Assembly: GCA_008933705.1 (NCBI GenBank)
Contig: WBUN01000037.1
Coordinates: 1 to 47,366 of the forward strand
Direction: 5' to 3'
Length of the DNA stretch: 47,366 nt
Source: Hyphomicrobiaceae bacterium
GTDB taxonomy: Bacteria > Pseudomonadota > Alphaproteobacteria > Rhizobiales > Hyphomicrobiaceae
Position numbers and translations under genes: made by a program
The notes under the pieces: model-generated
The model's input: only the letters and a program-made list of their open reading frames with translations
Told to the model about the DNA's origin: nothing
Databases searched by the model: none
In this document: piece by piece, positions 16,866 through 25,144 of the stretch
Numbering within the stretch: the first letter of the stretch is position 1
Layout of the letters: each line of letters starts with the position of its first letter

Positions 16866-17428
16866 CCATGCGCATCTGGCCCGTAGTGGCCTGCATCACG
16901 GCTTTGGGCGCAGGCGTGGCACTGGCCCAGCACGGCGACAAGGGGAGGCACCACCAGCCCTACGCCGGACAGCAGAGCCGCAGCGTCGCCAGCCTTTCCG
17001 CCGAGGACGTGCAGGCTTTCCTGGACGGGCGCGGCATGGGGCTTGCCAAATCGGCGGAGATCAACGGCTATCCCGGACCCATGCACGTCCTCGAGCTGGC
17101 GGACGAGCTGAAACTCACGGGCGAGCAGCGCCGCGCCGTCACGCAGGCCTTCGAGCGCATGAAGGCCAAGGCAACCGATCTCGGCGCCCGCTACATAGCG
17201 GCCGAGAAGGCCGTCGACGACGCGTTCAAATCGGGCAATGCCGATGCGGCCGTGGTCGCCGCGCGCGTGGCTGAAGCCAACAGGCTCCTGGGCGAGGTTC
17301 GCCTGTCGCACCTCGTCGCCCATGTCGAGATCACGCCGCTGCTGAGCCCCGAGCAGCGGGCGCGCTACGCCGAATTGCGCGGATACGGCGGCGGTGCCGC
17401 CCCAATGCACGGATCGCACAAGCACTGA
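16862..17428 (+). CDS. Periplasmic LTxxQ-motif (Spy/CpxP-like) protein inside the FDH operon
   Basis: This 188-residue exported protein begins with a signal peptide (MTMRIWPVVACITALGAGVA, cleavage near LA/QHG). The mature part starts His-rich (HGDKGRHHQPY), then contains LKLTGEQRRAV (LTxxQ motif), a long amphipathic helix FERMKAKATDLGARYIAAEKA and a second ITPLLSPEQRARYAELRG motif, ending HGSHKH. Spy/CpxP relatives act as periplasmic chaperones or metal-stress sensors. ATG 16862 overlaps the fdsB stop (ATGA) and has GGAGG 7 bases upstream, so translation is coupled. It ends 19 bases before fdsA. Such a gene is not a standard FDH subunit, and the FDH itself is cytoplasmic, so its role here is unclear; metal (Mo/W or other) binding by the His-rich ends is a guess. 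Confidence 0.8.
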   Translation: MTMRIWPVVACITALGAGVALAQHGDKGRHHQPYAGQQSRSVASLSAEDVQAFLDGRGMGLAKSAEINGYPGPMHVLELADELKLTGEQRRAVTQAFERMKAKATDLGARYIAAEKAVDDAFKSGNADAAVVAARVAEANRLLGEVRLSHLVAHVEITPLLSPEQRARYAELRGYGGGAAPMHGSHKH

Positions 17429-17447
17429 CCTGCACCGGAGAAGCCGC

Positions 17448-20225
17448 ATGACCAGCAAGATCACCTTCGAGCTCGACGGCCGGCAGGTTGAGGCCGAGGC
17501 GGGCGAGACCATCTGGCAGGTGGCGCAGCGCTACGGGACCAGGATCCCGCACCTGTGCTGGCATCCGGCACCCGGCTACCGGGCCGACGGCAACTGCCGC
17601 GCCTGCATGGTCGAGGTAGAAGGAGAGCGCGTGCTGGCGGCCTCCTGCCAGAGGAAACCTGCGGCCGGCATGAAGGTGAATACAGCCTCCGAGCGGGCCA
17701 GGAAATCGCGCCAGATGGTGTTCGAGCTCCTCCTCGCCGACCAGCCCGAGCGCGAGACGAGCCACGACCCGGCCTCCAAGTTCTGGAGCTGGGTCGACGC
17801 CATGGGCGTCACCACCACGCGCCGCTTTCCGCGCGACGACAAGCCGAAGGCCGACGTGACCCATTCGGCCATCTCCGTCAACCTCGACGCCTGCATCAAC
17901 TGCGGCCTGTGCGTGCGCGCCTGCCGCGAGGTGCAGATGAACGATGTCATCGGCATGGCCTATCGCGGGCACGGCGCGAAGGTGGTGTTCGACTTCGACC
18001 GGGGGATGGGCGAGTCCACGTGCGTCGCCTGCGGAGAATGCGTGCAGGTGTGCCCGACCGGCGCGCTGATGGAAAAGAGCCTGCTCGATCAGGCCGGCAA
18101 GCGCATCAACTACGAGACACGCTCGGTGGATACGCTTTGCCCCTATTGCGGCGTCGGCTGCCAGACCAAGGTGCACATCAAGGACAACAAGATCCTCTAC
18201 GTCGACGGACGCGACGGGCCGGCCAACAACAACCGGCTGTGCGTCAAGGGCCGCTTCGGCTTCGACTACATCCACCATCCCGACCGGCTGTCCAAGCCGC
18301 TGATCCGCCGCGACGGCGTCGGCAAGAACGCCAACATGCAGATCCGTCGCGAGGAGGTCGGCAAGTACTTCCGCGAGGCGACCTGGGAGGAGGCGCTGGA
18401 GCGTGCAGCCAAGGGGCTCAAAGCCATCCACGCGCGCGAGGGCGGCAAGGCGCTGGCCGGCTTCGGCTCCGCCAAGGGCTCCAACGAGGAGGCCTATCTG
18501 TTCCAGAAGCTGATCCGGCAGGGCTTCGGCACCAACAACGTCGATCACTGCACCAGGCTGTGCCATGCCTCCTCGGTGGCGGCGCTGATGGAGGGGCTGA
18601 ACTCGGGCGCGGTGACGGCACCGTTCACGGCCGCCAAGGACTCAGACTGCATCATCGTCATCGGCGCACGGCCGGCGGAAAACCACCCCGTCGCGGCGAC
18701 GTTCCTCAAGAACGCTGCCGCGCGCGGCGCCAAGCTGATCGTCATGGACCCGCGCGGGCAGAACCAGGGCATCTCCCGCTACGCCAGCCACGTGCTGCAG
18801 TTCAAGCCGGGGCGCGACGTGGCGCTGCTCAACGCCATGCTGAACGTCATCGTCGAGGAGGGCATGGTCGATGTCCAGTACGTGCAGGCGCACACGGAGG
18901 GCTTCGAGAGCCTGAAGGCCAACGTAGGCAACTTCACGCCCGAGAAGATGGAGCCGGTGTGCGGCATTCCCGCAGCCACCATCCGCGAGGTGGCGCGCCT
19001 CTACGCCCGCTCGGAGCGCTCGATCATCTTCTGGGGCATGGGCATCTCGCAGCACACGCACGGCACCGACAACGCGCGCTGCCTGATCGCACTCGCGCTC
19101 ACCACCGGCCAGGTCGGGCGACCCGGCACCGGCCTGCATCCCCTGCGCGGGCAGAATAACGTGCAGGGCGCGTCCGATGCGGGCCTGATCCCGATGTTCT
19201 TCCCCGACTACAAGAGCGTGGAGAACGCCGAGATCCGCAGCATGTACGATGAGCTGTGGGGCACGCACCTGCCGCCGAAGCGCGGGCTGACCGTGGTCGA
19301 GATCATGCACGCCATCAACGACGGCGTGATCAAGGGCATGTACGTGCTGGGCGAGAACCCGGCCATGTCCGACCCCGACGTGCAGCACGCGCGCGAGGCG
19401 CTGGCAAAGCTGGAGCATCTCGTCGTGCAGGACATCTTCCTCACCGAGACGGCCTGGCACGCCGACGTGGTCCTGCCGGCCTCCGCGCACGCCGAGAAGT
19501 GGGGCACCTTCACGAATACCAACCGGCAGGTGCAGATCGCGCGACCTGTGCTCGATCCGCCCGGCGAGGCAAGACAGGACTGGGCGCTGGTGCAGGCGAT
19601 TGCGCAGGGCGTCGGCCTTGATTGGAACTACCAGAACGTGTCGGACGTGTTCGCCGAGATGACCAAGGTGATGCCCTCGCTCAAGAACATCACCTGGGAG
19701 CGGCTGCTCAAGGAAGATGCCGTCACCTATCCCTGCGATGCGCCGGACAAGCCAGGCAACGACATCATCTTCGGCAATGCATTCCCGACCGCGTCGGGCC
19801 GCGCCAGGATCGTGCCGGCGGACCTGGTGCCGCCCGACGAGCTGCCCGATGCGGAGTATCCGCTGGTGCTCACGACCGGACGGCTGCTGGAGCACTGGCA
19901 CACAGGATCGATGACGCGGCGCGCCTCCAACCTCGACGCGCTTGAGCCGGAGGCGATCGCCGGCCTAAACCCGCGCGAGATGGAGAGGCTCGGCCTCGCA
20001 CCGGGTCAGTTCATCAAGGTGGCGACGCGGCGCGGCGAGGTGGTGCTGAAGGCACGCGCCGATCGCGACGTGGCGGAAGGCATGGTGTTCATTCCGTTCT
20101 GCTTCGCGGAAGCCGCCGCCAACCTGCTCACCAACCCGCAGCTCGACCCCATGGGCAAGATTCCGGAGTTCAAGTTCTGCGCCTGCAAGGTGGAGCGGGC
20201 GGAGATGATGGCGGCGGCGGAGTAG
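17448..20225 (+). CDS. fdsA: NAD-dependent formate dehydrogenase, catalytic alpha subunit (Mo/W)
   Basis: This 925-residue cytoplasmic enzyme oxidises formate to CO2. Domains in order: an N-terminal [2Fe-2S] domain (Cys37, Cys50, Cys53, Cys67), a His-Cys linker, two [4Fe-4S] ferredoxin motifs (CINCGLC...C, 149-159; CVACGEC...C, 192-202), a fourth cluster motif (Cys231, Cys234, Cys238, Cys265) and the bis-MGD molybdopterin domain. The active-site metal ligand is Cys372 in DHCTRLCHASS, followed by His373; there is no selenocysteine. The C-terminal cofactor cap contains VLTTGRLLEHWHTGSMTRR. It is closest in layout to FdhA of Methylobacterium FDH1. ATG 17448 has GGAG 8 bases upstream. No fdsD or fdhD maturation gene follows within the window, so sulfuration must be supplied from elsewhere. 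Confidence 0.95.
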   Translation: MTSKITFELDGRQVEAEAGETIWQVAQRYGTRIPHLCWHPAPGYRADGNCRACMVEVEGERVLAASCQRKPAAGMKVNTASERARKSRQMVFELLLADQPERETSHDPASKFWSWVDAMGVTTTRRFPRDDKPKADVTHSAISVNLDACINCGLCVRACREVQMNDVIGMAYRGHGAKVVFDFDRGMGESTCVACGECVQVCPTGALMEKSLLDQAGKRINYETRSVDTLCPYCGVGCQTKVHIKDNKILYVDGRDGPANNNRLCVKGRFGFDYIHHPDRLSKPLIRRDGVGKNANMQIRREEVGKYFREATWEEALERAAKGLKAIHAREGGKALAGFGSAKGSNEEAYLFQKLIRQGFGTNNVDHCTRLCHASSVAALMEGLNSGAVTAPFTAAKDSDCIIVIGARPAENHPVAATFLKNAAARGAKLIVMDPRGQNQGISRYASHVLQFKPGRDVALLNAMLNVIVEEGMVDVQYVQAHTEGFESLKANVGNFTPEKMEPVCGIPAATIREVARLYARSERSIIFWGMGISQHTHGTDNARCLIALALTTGQVGRPGTGLHPLRGQNNVQGASDAGLIPMFFPDYKSVENAEIRSMYDELWGTHLPPKRGLTVVEIMHAINDGVIKGMYVLGENPAMSDPDVQHAREALAKLEHLVVQDIFLTETAWHADVVLPASAHAEKWGTFTNTNRQVQIARPVLDPPGEARQDWALVQAIAQGVGLDWNYQNVSDVFAEMTKVMPSLKNITWERLLKEDAVTYPCDAPDKPGNDIIFGNAFPTASGRARIVPADLVPPDELPDAEYPLVLTTGRLLEHWHTGSMTRRASNLDALEPEAIAGLNPREMERLGLAPGQFIKVATRRGEVVLKARADRDVAEGMVFIPFCFAEAAANLLTNPQLDPMGKIPEFKFCACKVERAEMMAAAE

Positions 20226-20334
20226 CAGCCGCCGCAGGCCGCTGCGCGCGCTGCGGTCAAGCTTGACGTCCGCAATGTGCGCAGGATCCAGGGGAAGCTT
20301 GAGACCATCCGATCGGGATCGCTTCAGTTGTCAT

Positions 20335-20365
20335 CCCGGAATTTCGCGCAAGCGAAATATCCGGG
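20335..20365. terminator. Hairpin with GCAA loop downstream of the FDH operon
   Basis: CCCGGA (20335-20340) pairs with TCCGGG (20360-20365), and ATTTCGC (20341-20347) with GCGAAAT (20352-20358). This gives a 13-pair stem with one bulged A and a GCAA tetraloop. It lies 110 bases after the fdsA stop and may terminate or protect the FDH mRNA. The sequence type is also a common dispersed palindrome in Hyphomicrobiales. Confidence 0.5.
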
Positions 20366-20402
20366 GCCCCGCGGCTGAAAGCACGACCGCTTCCCCCGTG
20401 GC

Positions 20403-20690
20403 GAGCTTGGTCGAACCACGGCCGGGACGCGGCCGCCCTCGGGCCGTCCTTCGACGGGCTCAGGGCGGAGCGGGGGTGTGAGACCGAGCGGAAACGTGCA
20501 ACGCTTCTCCGTGGTGAGCCCGTCGAACCACGGCCGGGATGCGGGCCGTCCTCGGGCCGCCCTTCGACGGGCTCAGGGCGGAGCGGGGGGTGAAACCGAG
20601 GGGACACGTGCAACGCTTCTCCGTGGTGAGCCTGACGAACCACGCGGCCGCAACGGTGCCTCACAGCCGTCCTTCGACGAACTCAGGATG
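20403..20690. repeat. Tandem repeat, about 112-base unit, roughly 2.6 copies
   Basis: Units begin near 20400, 20511 and 20623. Aligned landmarks: TCGAACCACGGCCGGGA at 20411 and 20523; TCGACGGGCTCAGG at 20451 and 20564 with a diverged copy TCGACGAACTCAGG at 20674; GTGCAACGCTTCTCCGTGG ending before 20511 and 20623. Each unit carries an inverted pair, with GAGCCCGTCGAA-type and TTCGACGGGCTC-type arms, so units can fold. The third copy is partial and most diverged. Confidence 0.8.
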
Positions 20691-21044
20691 GGGTTGCGTC
20701 GCAGCCCCAGGGTCCAGGCTCTTCGCTTCGCTCCGGCCTGGATGACATCTGGCATGCGGCGCACGCCATTCCACCGTCACCGGAAAGATCCTAACGCTGG
20801 CCGCGCCAATCCCCGCCTGCCGCGGACGTGGCATGATGCGCCTGCCTCGCTTCACGAGAGGGCCCGCTGCAGCGGGCCGCGTCTCGGCCTGCGAAGCGGG
20901 GGTCGCAGTCCGAAAAGCGCGGCGGGCCGGCCATGCGAACCCGTGGAGCGCCAGCCGTGGCTTCGGACAGCGGCAATGGGGCGTTCGAGTCCCATCTTTC
21001 GCGCTTTGAGGTTCATCGGGCCTCGAACGCCTCATTCCCTCTCG

Positions 21045-21072
21045 CTGGTACCCGGATTTTTCCGCGTACCAG
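21045..21072. terminator. Hairpin downstream of the MaoC-like gene
   Basis: CTGGTACCCGGA (21045-21056) pairs with TCCGCGTACCAG (21061-21072) around TTTT, with a single mismatch. It lies 30 bases beyond the 3' end of the minus-strand MaoC-like gene and could end that transcript. Confidence 0.5.
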
Positions 21073-21102
21073 GGTATCTCCTGTGGTTGCGTCGATTGCC
21101 GC

Positions 21103-21582
21103 TCAGGCCGGGCGCTTCTTCAGCAGGTAGCGCTGCAGACCTTCCAACACGAGCTCGCGCTTGTGGTTGTGGATGGTCGAGGCGAGCGTCAAGACGCCGG
21201 TGGTGCGCTGGGGCTTGAGCTCGCTGACGGTGAGGCGGGGATAGAGCGTGTCGCCGACATAGACGGGCTTCATGAAACGCGAGGACTGCTCGATGAACCC
21301 GATGAGAGAATCCTCGACCAGGAACGGAAACTGCCCGGCGCCGGCTGCCGTCTGGATCAGAACCTGAAAGCCGTGCGCCAGCAGCGCGGGATGGCCGTGA
21401 CGGCGGCAGAACTCGCGATCGTAGTGAATGGGGTGATTGTCGCCGGAGGCGGCCTGGAAGGCGGAGAACTGCGCCTCCGTGACGGTGCGGGAAGGGATGT
21501 AGAAGGATTCGCCGAGCGCGAAGTCCTCGAAATAGCGGGTCGGTGCGAGGCGGTGGCCGGCAGGATCGAACGGCTCGGTCAT
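21103..21582 (-). CDS. MaoC-like hotdog-fold dehydratase
   Basis: The 159-residue protein is a single hotdog domain: the segment RYFEDFALGESFYIPSRTVTEAQFSAF, then SGDNHPIHYDREFCRRHG, which carries the conserved Asp-x4-His hydratase pair (Asp and His in GDNHPIHYD), and AHGFQVLIQTAAG. MaoC-like enzymes hydrate or dehydrate acyl-CoA substrates; the exact substrate cannot be read here. ATG 21582 has GAGGAG 6 bases upstream, while the frame open to 21660 lacks a good start. It follows the MFS gene by 29 bases on the same strand, suggesting a two-gene operon. Confidence 0.85.
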   Translation of the reverse strand: MTEPFDPAGHRLAPTRYFEDFALGESFYIPSRTVTEAQFSAFQAASGDNHPIHYDREFCRRHGHPALLAHGFQVLIQTAAGAGQFPFLVEDSLIGFIEQSSRFMKPVYVGDTLYPRLTVSELKPQRTTGVLTLASTIHNHKRELVLEGLQRYLLKKRPA

Positions 21583-21611
21583 GGCAGCTCCTCGGCAATC
21601 ACCCGGAACGG

Positions 21612-22829
21612 CTACTCGGCAGCCGCACTCGCCGCACGGCGCTGTCGCGCCATCAGCCACAGCGCGGCACCGGTGACGACAGCCATCAGCGGCATGGCCG
21701 CGAGGTTGATGACCGCCCAGCCGGCCTTGGCGGCCAGCACGCCCGACAGCGCCGCCGCGGTTGCCGTGGCGGCATAGACCATGAAGTCGTGGCTCGCCTG
21801 CACCTTGGCCCGCTCGGCCGGCTCGTAGGTGGTGGTCAGCAGCGTCGAGCCGCCGACATAGGTGAAGTTCCAGCCGAAGCCGACGAGGATGTTGGCGATG
21901 AAGAAGTTGGCGAAGTCGACGCCGGCCAGATTGACCAGCGCGCAGCCGAACTCGATCAGGCCGCCGGCGGCGATAATCGGCAGGACGCCGAAGCGCGCGA
22001 TCAGGTGGCCGGTGAAGAAGGAGGGGAGGAACATGGCGACGATATGCGCCTGAATCACCGTGGCGCTGTCGGAGAAGCCGAAGCCGCAGGCGAGCATGGC
22101 GAGGGGCGTTGCCGACATGGTGAGCGTCATTACCGCGTAGCCGAAAACGGACGACGCCAGCGCCACGCGATAGGCAGGTTGGCGCGCGATCTCACGCATC
22201 GGCCGTCCACCGCTGGCAAGCTCCTCCGCCGTGAGGCGCGGGATGCGCACGAGCTGAACAAGCGCCAGCACGGCGAGCGAGAAGATGCTCGACGCCAGAT
22301 AGACGCCGGCGAAAGTGACCGGCGCCAGCCAGTCGGCCGCCCACTTGGCGACCTGCGGCCCGAGCAGCCCGGCAAGCACGCCGCCTGCCATGACGAGCGA
22401 GATCGCCTTGGCCCTGTACGCCGGCTCCGCGCCGTCCGCGGCCGCGAGGCGGAAGTACCAGAAGAATGCGGCCTGGACGCCCTGGAACACGGAGGCCAGG
22501 CACAGCAGCGGGAAATCGCGCTGATAAAGGGCCACGCAGCCGATGAGGCCGAACAGAACGCCGCTAAGGGCACCGAGGGAAAACCCGGCGCGGCGGCCGA
22601 TCACAGCCATCAGCAGCGAGGCGGGAATGGTGGTGCCCATGATGCCGAGATGCACCAGGAAGATGGGCACCGTCGCCAGCCACTTGTGGTCGGCGTCGAG
22701 CAGCGTGTAGGCCGCCAGCGGGGTCGCGGCGATGCCCATACCCTGGACGGACATGAACAGAGCCTGGGACAACGCCAGCACGGCGACGTTGCGGCGCCGG
22801 GGATCGACGAGTATGGCAGCAAGGCTCAT
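21612..22829 (-). CDS. Major facilitator superfamily transporter
   Basis: The 405-residue protein has about twelve hydrophobic segments in two halves joined by a short basic/polar loop (RIPRLTAEELASGGRPMREIARQPAYR). A typical MFS loop 2-3 lies around MAVIGRRAGFSLG. The substrate is unknown; the linkage to a MaoC-like enzyme hints at an organic acid but is weak. ATG 22829 was taken as start; no strong Shine-Dalgarno is visible, and an upstream in-frame TTG at 22871 is possible. The gene diverges from the S9 peptidase with 152 bases between. Confidence 0.85.
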   Translation of the reverse strand: MSLAAILVDPRRRNVAVLALSQALFMSVQGMGIAATPLAAYTLLDADHKWLATVPIFLVHLGIMGTTIPASLLMAVIGRRAGFSLGALSGVLFGLIGCVALYQRDFPLLCLASVFQGVQAAFFWYFRLAAADGAEPAYRAKAISLVMAGGVLAGLLGPQVAKWAADWLAPVTFAGVYLASSIFSLAVLALVQLVRIPRLTAEELASGGRPMREIARQPAYRVALASSVFGYAVMTLTMSATPLAMLACGFGFSDSATVIQAHIVAMFLPSFFTGHLIARFGVLPIIAAGGLIEFGCALVNLAGVDFANFFIANILVGFGWNFTYVGGSTLLTTTYEPAERAKVQASHDFMVYAATATAAALSGVLAAKAGWAVINLAAMPLMAVVTGAALWLMARQRRAASAAAE

Positions 22830-22981
22830 GGCAGGCGTTCGCCCTGGTCGCAGCGGTCGCGAGTTCGACAAATGTTGAGGCTACGCTGCATAGCGCGGCT
22901 GACCGGCCGTGTCTCGCATTTCCGGCCGGATAAGCCAAGGTCGCGAAGTTCGGTCGCAGCAAACCGCAGTATAGGACCACA

Positions 22982-24934
22982 ATGAGGGTGCCGCCGATGA
23001 ACCCGCCCATTCCGCGCGCAAAACTGTTTGGCAATCCGACGCGGGCGCAATGCCAGATATCGCCTGATGGCCGCTGGCTGTCATGGCTGGCGCCCAAGGA
23101 CGGCGTGCTCAACGTCTGGGTGACGCCGGCGGACGACATGGCCGCCGCCCAGGTCATCACCGACGACCGCAAGCGCGGCATTCGATTCTACGGCTGGATG
23201 CCCAACGGCACGCACGTCCTCTACATCCAGGACGAGGGCGGCACCGAGGACTGGCACGTCTACGTCGCCGACATCGCCTCGCGGGAGGTGCGCAACCTGA
23301 CCCCGCTTGCCGGCGTGCAGGCGCAGCTGCACGGGCTGAGCCTCGACCATCCAAACATGATGGCTGTCGGCCTCAACGAGCGCGACAAGGCCTGGCACGA
23401 TGTCTACCGCATCGACATCCTGAGCGGCGCACGCGAGCTGGTGTTCGAGAACACGCAACAGCTCTCGCGCATCGTGCTCGACCGGCAGCTGCGACCGAAG
23501 CTGGCGTCGAAGACGCGCGCGGAGGAAGGAGGCCGCATCCGCTATCGCATCGAAGGGAGCAGGCTCGAGCCGGTCGGCGTGGTCGAGCACGAGGACGATC
23601 TGACCACCTACACCATCGGCTTCACGCGCGATGCCGGCACGGTTTACGGCGTTTCGTCGGCCGGGCGCGACAAGGCAGCCCTCTTCGCGACCGACTGGCA
23701 ATCGGGCCGGGAGACGCTGCTGGCCCAGCATCCCAAGGCCGACATCGGGCACGTGCTGACCCACCCCGAGACCGACGTGGTGGAGGCCGCTGCCGCACTC
23801 TACCTGAGGAGCGAGTGGATTCCGCTCAACGAGCGCATGGCGGCCGATCTCAAGAAGCTCCACGGCGAGCTGCCGGGCGAGATCGGGATCGTGGACCGGA
23901 CGCTCGACGACAGCCGGTGGATCGTGGTCGCCAGCGCGGCGGAGGCGCCCGCCACCTACCACCTCTACGATCGCGGCAAGGGCACGATCACGGAGCTGTT
24001 CGCGAGCCGGCCGGAGCTGAAGACCTGCCGCCTGGCGCCGATGCAGGCAGAGGTCGTTCGCGCCCGCGACGGGCTCGACCTCGTGTCGTACCTGACGCTG
24101 CCGGCCGGCGAGAAGAAGCGGCCCGAGGTGCCGCTGCCGATGGTGCTGCTGGTGCACGGCGGACCATGGGCGCGGGATGCCTACGGCTTCGATCCGCAGC
24201 ACCAGTGGCTGACGGACCGCGGCTATGCCGTGCTGTCGGTCAATTTCCGCGCCTCGACCGGCTTCGGCAAGGCGTTCGTCAATGCCGGCGACCTGGAATG
24301 GGGCCGCAAGATGCATGATGACCTGATCGATGCCGTGAACTGGGCCGTAGGCGAAGGCATCGCCAGCAGGGAGCGCGTTGCGATCATGGGCGGCTCGTAT
24401 GGAGGCTATGCCACGCTCGCCGGGCTCACCTTCACGCCGGAGGTGTTCTGCTGCGGCGTCGACATCGTCGGGCCTTCGAACCTGGAGACGCTGCTGGCGA
24501 CCATCCCGCCGTATTGGGCGGCCTTTTTCGAGAACCTGGCGCGGCGCGTCGGCGATCCGAGGACCGAGGCCGGCAGGAAGCTGCTGCGCGAACGCTCGCC
24601 GCTGCACCATGCCGGCAACATCACCAGGCCGCTGCTGATCGCCCAAGGCGCCAACGATCCGCGCGTGAAGCAGGCGGAGGCCGATCAGATCATGGATGCC
24701 ATGCGGGCCAAGGGCTTGGCCGTGACCTACGTGCTCTACCCGGAGGAAGGGCACGGCTTTGCCGTTCCACAAAATCGCCAATCGTTCTACGCCATCGCCG
24801 AAGCCTTCCTGGCGGCACACCTCGGCGGGCGCTGCGAGCCGGTGGGACAGGACTTCGAAGGCGCAAAATTCGAGGTGCGGGAAGGAGTAAGCCACGTCGC
24901 CGGGCTGGAGGCGGCGCTGTCGCAACGCGGCTGA
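22982..24934 (+). CDS. S9 (prolyl oligopeptidase) family serine peptidase
   Basis: The 650-residue protein has an N-terminal beta-propeller (about 20-350; repeated blocks such as ISPDGRWLSWLAP and GVLNVWVTP) and a C-terminal alpha/beta hydrolase domain (about 360-620). The catalytic triad is visible: Ser472 in GGSYGG, Asp559 in ANDPRV and His591 in EEGHGF. The oxyanion/lid segment VHGGPWARD is also typical. There is no signal peptide, so it is probably cytoplasmic and cleaves short peptides or acyl-peptides. ATG 22982 has AGGA 5 bases upstream; ATG 22997 is an alternative. It stands alone on its strand, followed after 210 bases by the TAXI-type gene. Confidence 0.92.
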   Translation: MRVPPMNPPIPRAKLFGNPTRAQCQISPDGRWLSWLAPKDGVLNVWVTPADDMAAAQVITDDRKRGIRFYGWMPNGTHVLYIQDEGGTEDWHVYVADIASREVRNLTPLAGVQAQLHGLSLDHPNMMAVGLNERDKAWHDVYRIDILSGARELVFENTQQLSRIVLDRQLRPKLASKTRAEEGGRIRYRIEGSRLEPVGVVEHEDDLTTYTIGFTRDAGTVYGVSSAGRDKAALFATDWQSGRETLLAQHPKADIGHVLTHPETDVVEAAAALYLRSEWIPLNERMAADLKKLHGELPGEIGIVDRTLDDSRWIVVASAAEAPATYHLYDRGKGTITELFASRPELKTCRLAPMQAEVVRARDGLDLVSYLTLPAGEKKRPEVPLPMVLLVHGGPWARDAYGFDPQHQWLTDRGYAVLSVNFRASTGFGKAFVNAGDLEWGRKMHDDLIDAVNWAVGEGIASRERVAIMGGSYGGYATLAGLTFTPEVFCCGVDIVGPSNLETLLATIPPYWAAFFENLARRVGDPRTEAGRKLLRERSPLHHAGNITRPLLIAQGANDPRVKQAEADQIMDAMRAKGLAVTYVLYPEEGHGFAVPQNRQSFYAIAEAFLAAHLGGRCEPVGQDFEGAKFEVREGVSHVAGLEAALSQRG

Positions 24935-25144
24935 ACGGTGTCACCGAATTGATTGCCACTGCGCCGCCATCAGACTATGGCCGCATGGGTCGGGATTATC
25001 TAGTGTCCCGATACCGAAGTTTGCCGAAGTTCGCTGCCAGCGTATGGAGCGGACTTGGGAATGAAGTGGGACGCGAGGTTCACAGGTCGAGCGGGGTTGA
25101 GCTGCCTCGGCAGATCGGGCTCGGCAGATCAGGGAAGCAAAGCC

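Larger units (their letters stand above)
20226..21102. other. 877-base non-coding region with hairpins and tandem repeats
   Basis: No convincing gene is present. Contents in order: a GNRA-looped hairpin after fdsA (20335-20365), a 112-base tandem repeat block (20403-20690), a CCAGGCTC...GGCCTGG imperfect dyad near 20712-20741, a tRNA-like T-arm (20976-20995) without a matching cloverleaf, and a hairpin near 21045-21072. Short frames are open on both strands but lack ribosome binding sites and known motifs. Dispersed-repeat accumulation is the best explanation. Confidence 0.6.

Noticed and set aside
20914-21007. tRNA-like element: T-loop TTCGAGT with stem ATGGG/CCCAT, and outer arms AAAGCGC/GCGCTTT
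   Set aside because: The T-loop carries three extra bases, the outer arms do not abut the T-stem, and no D-arm or anticodon arm fits. At most a degenerate or chance structure.
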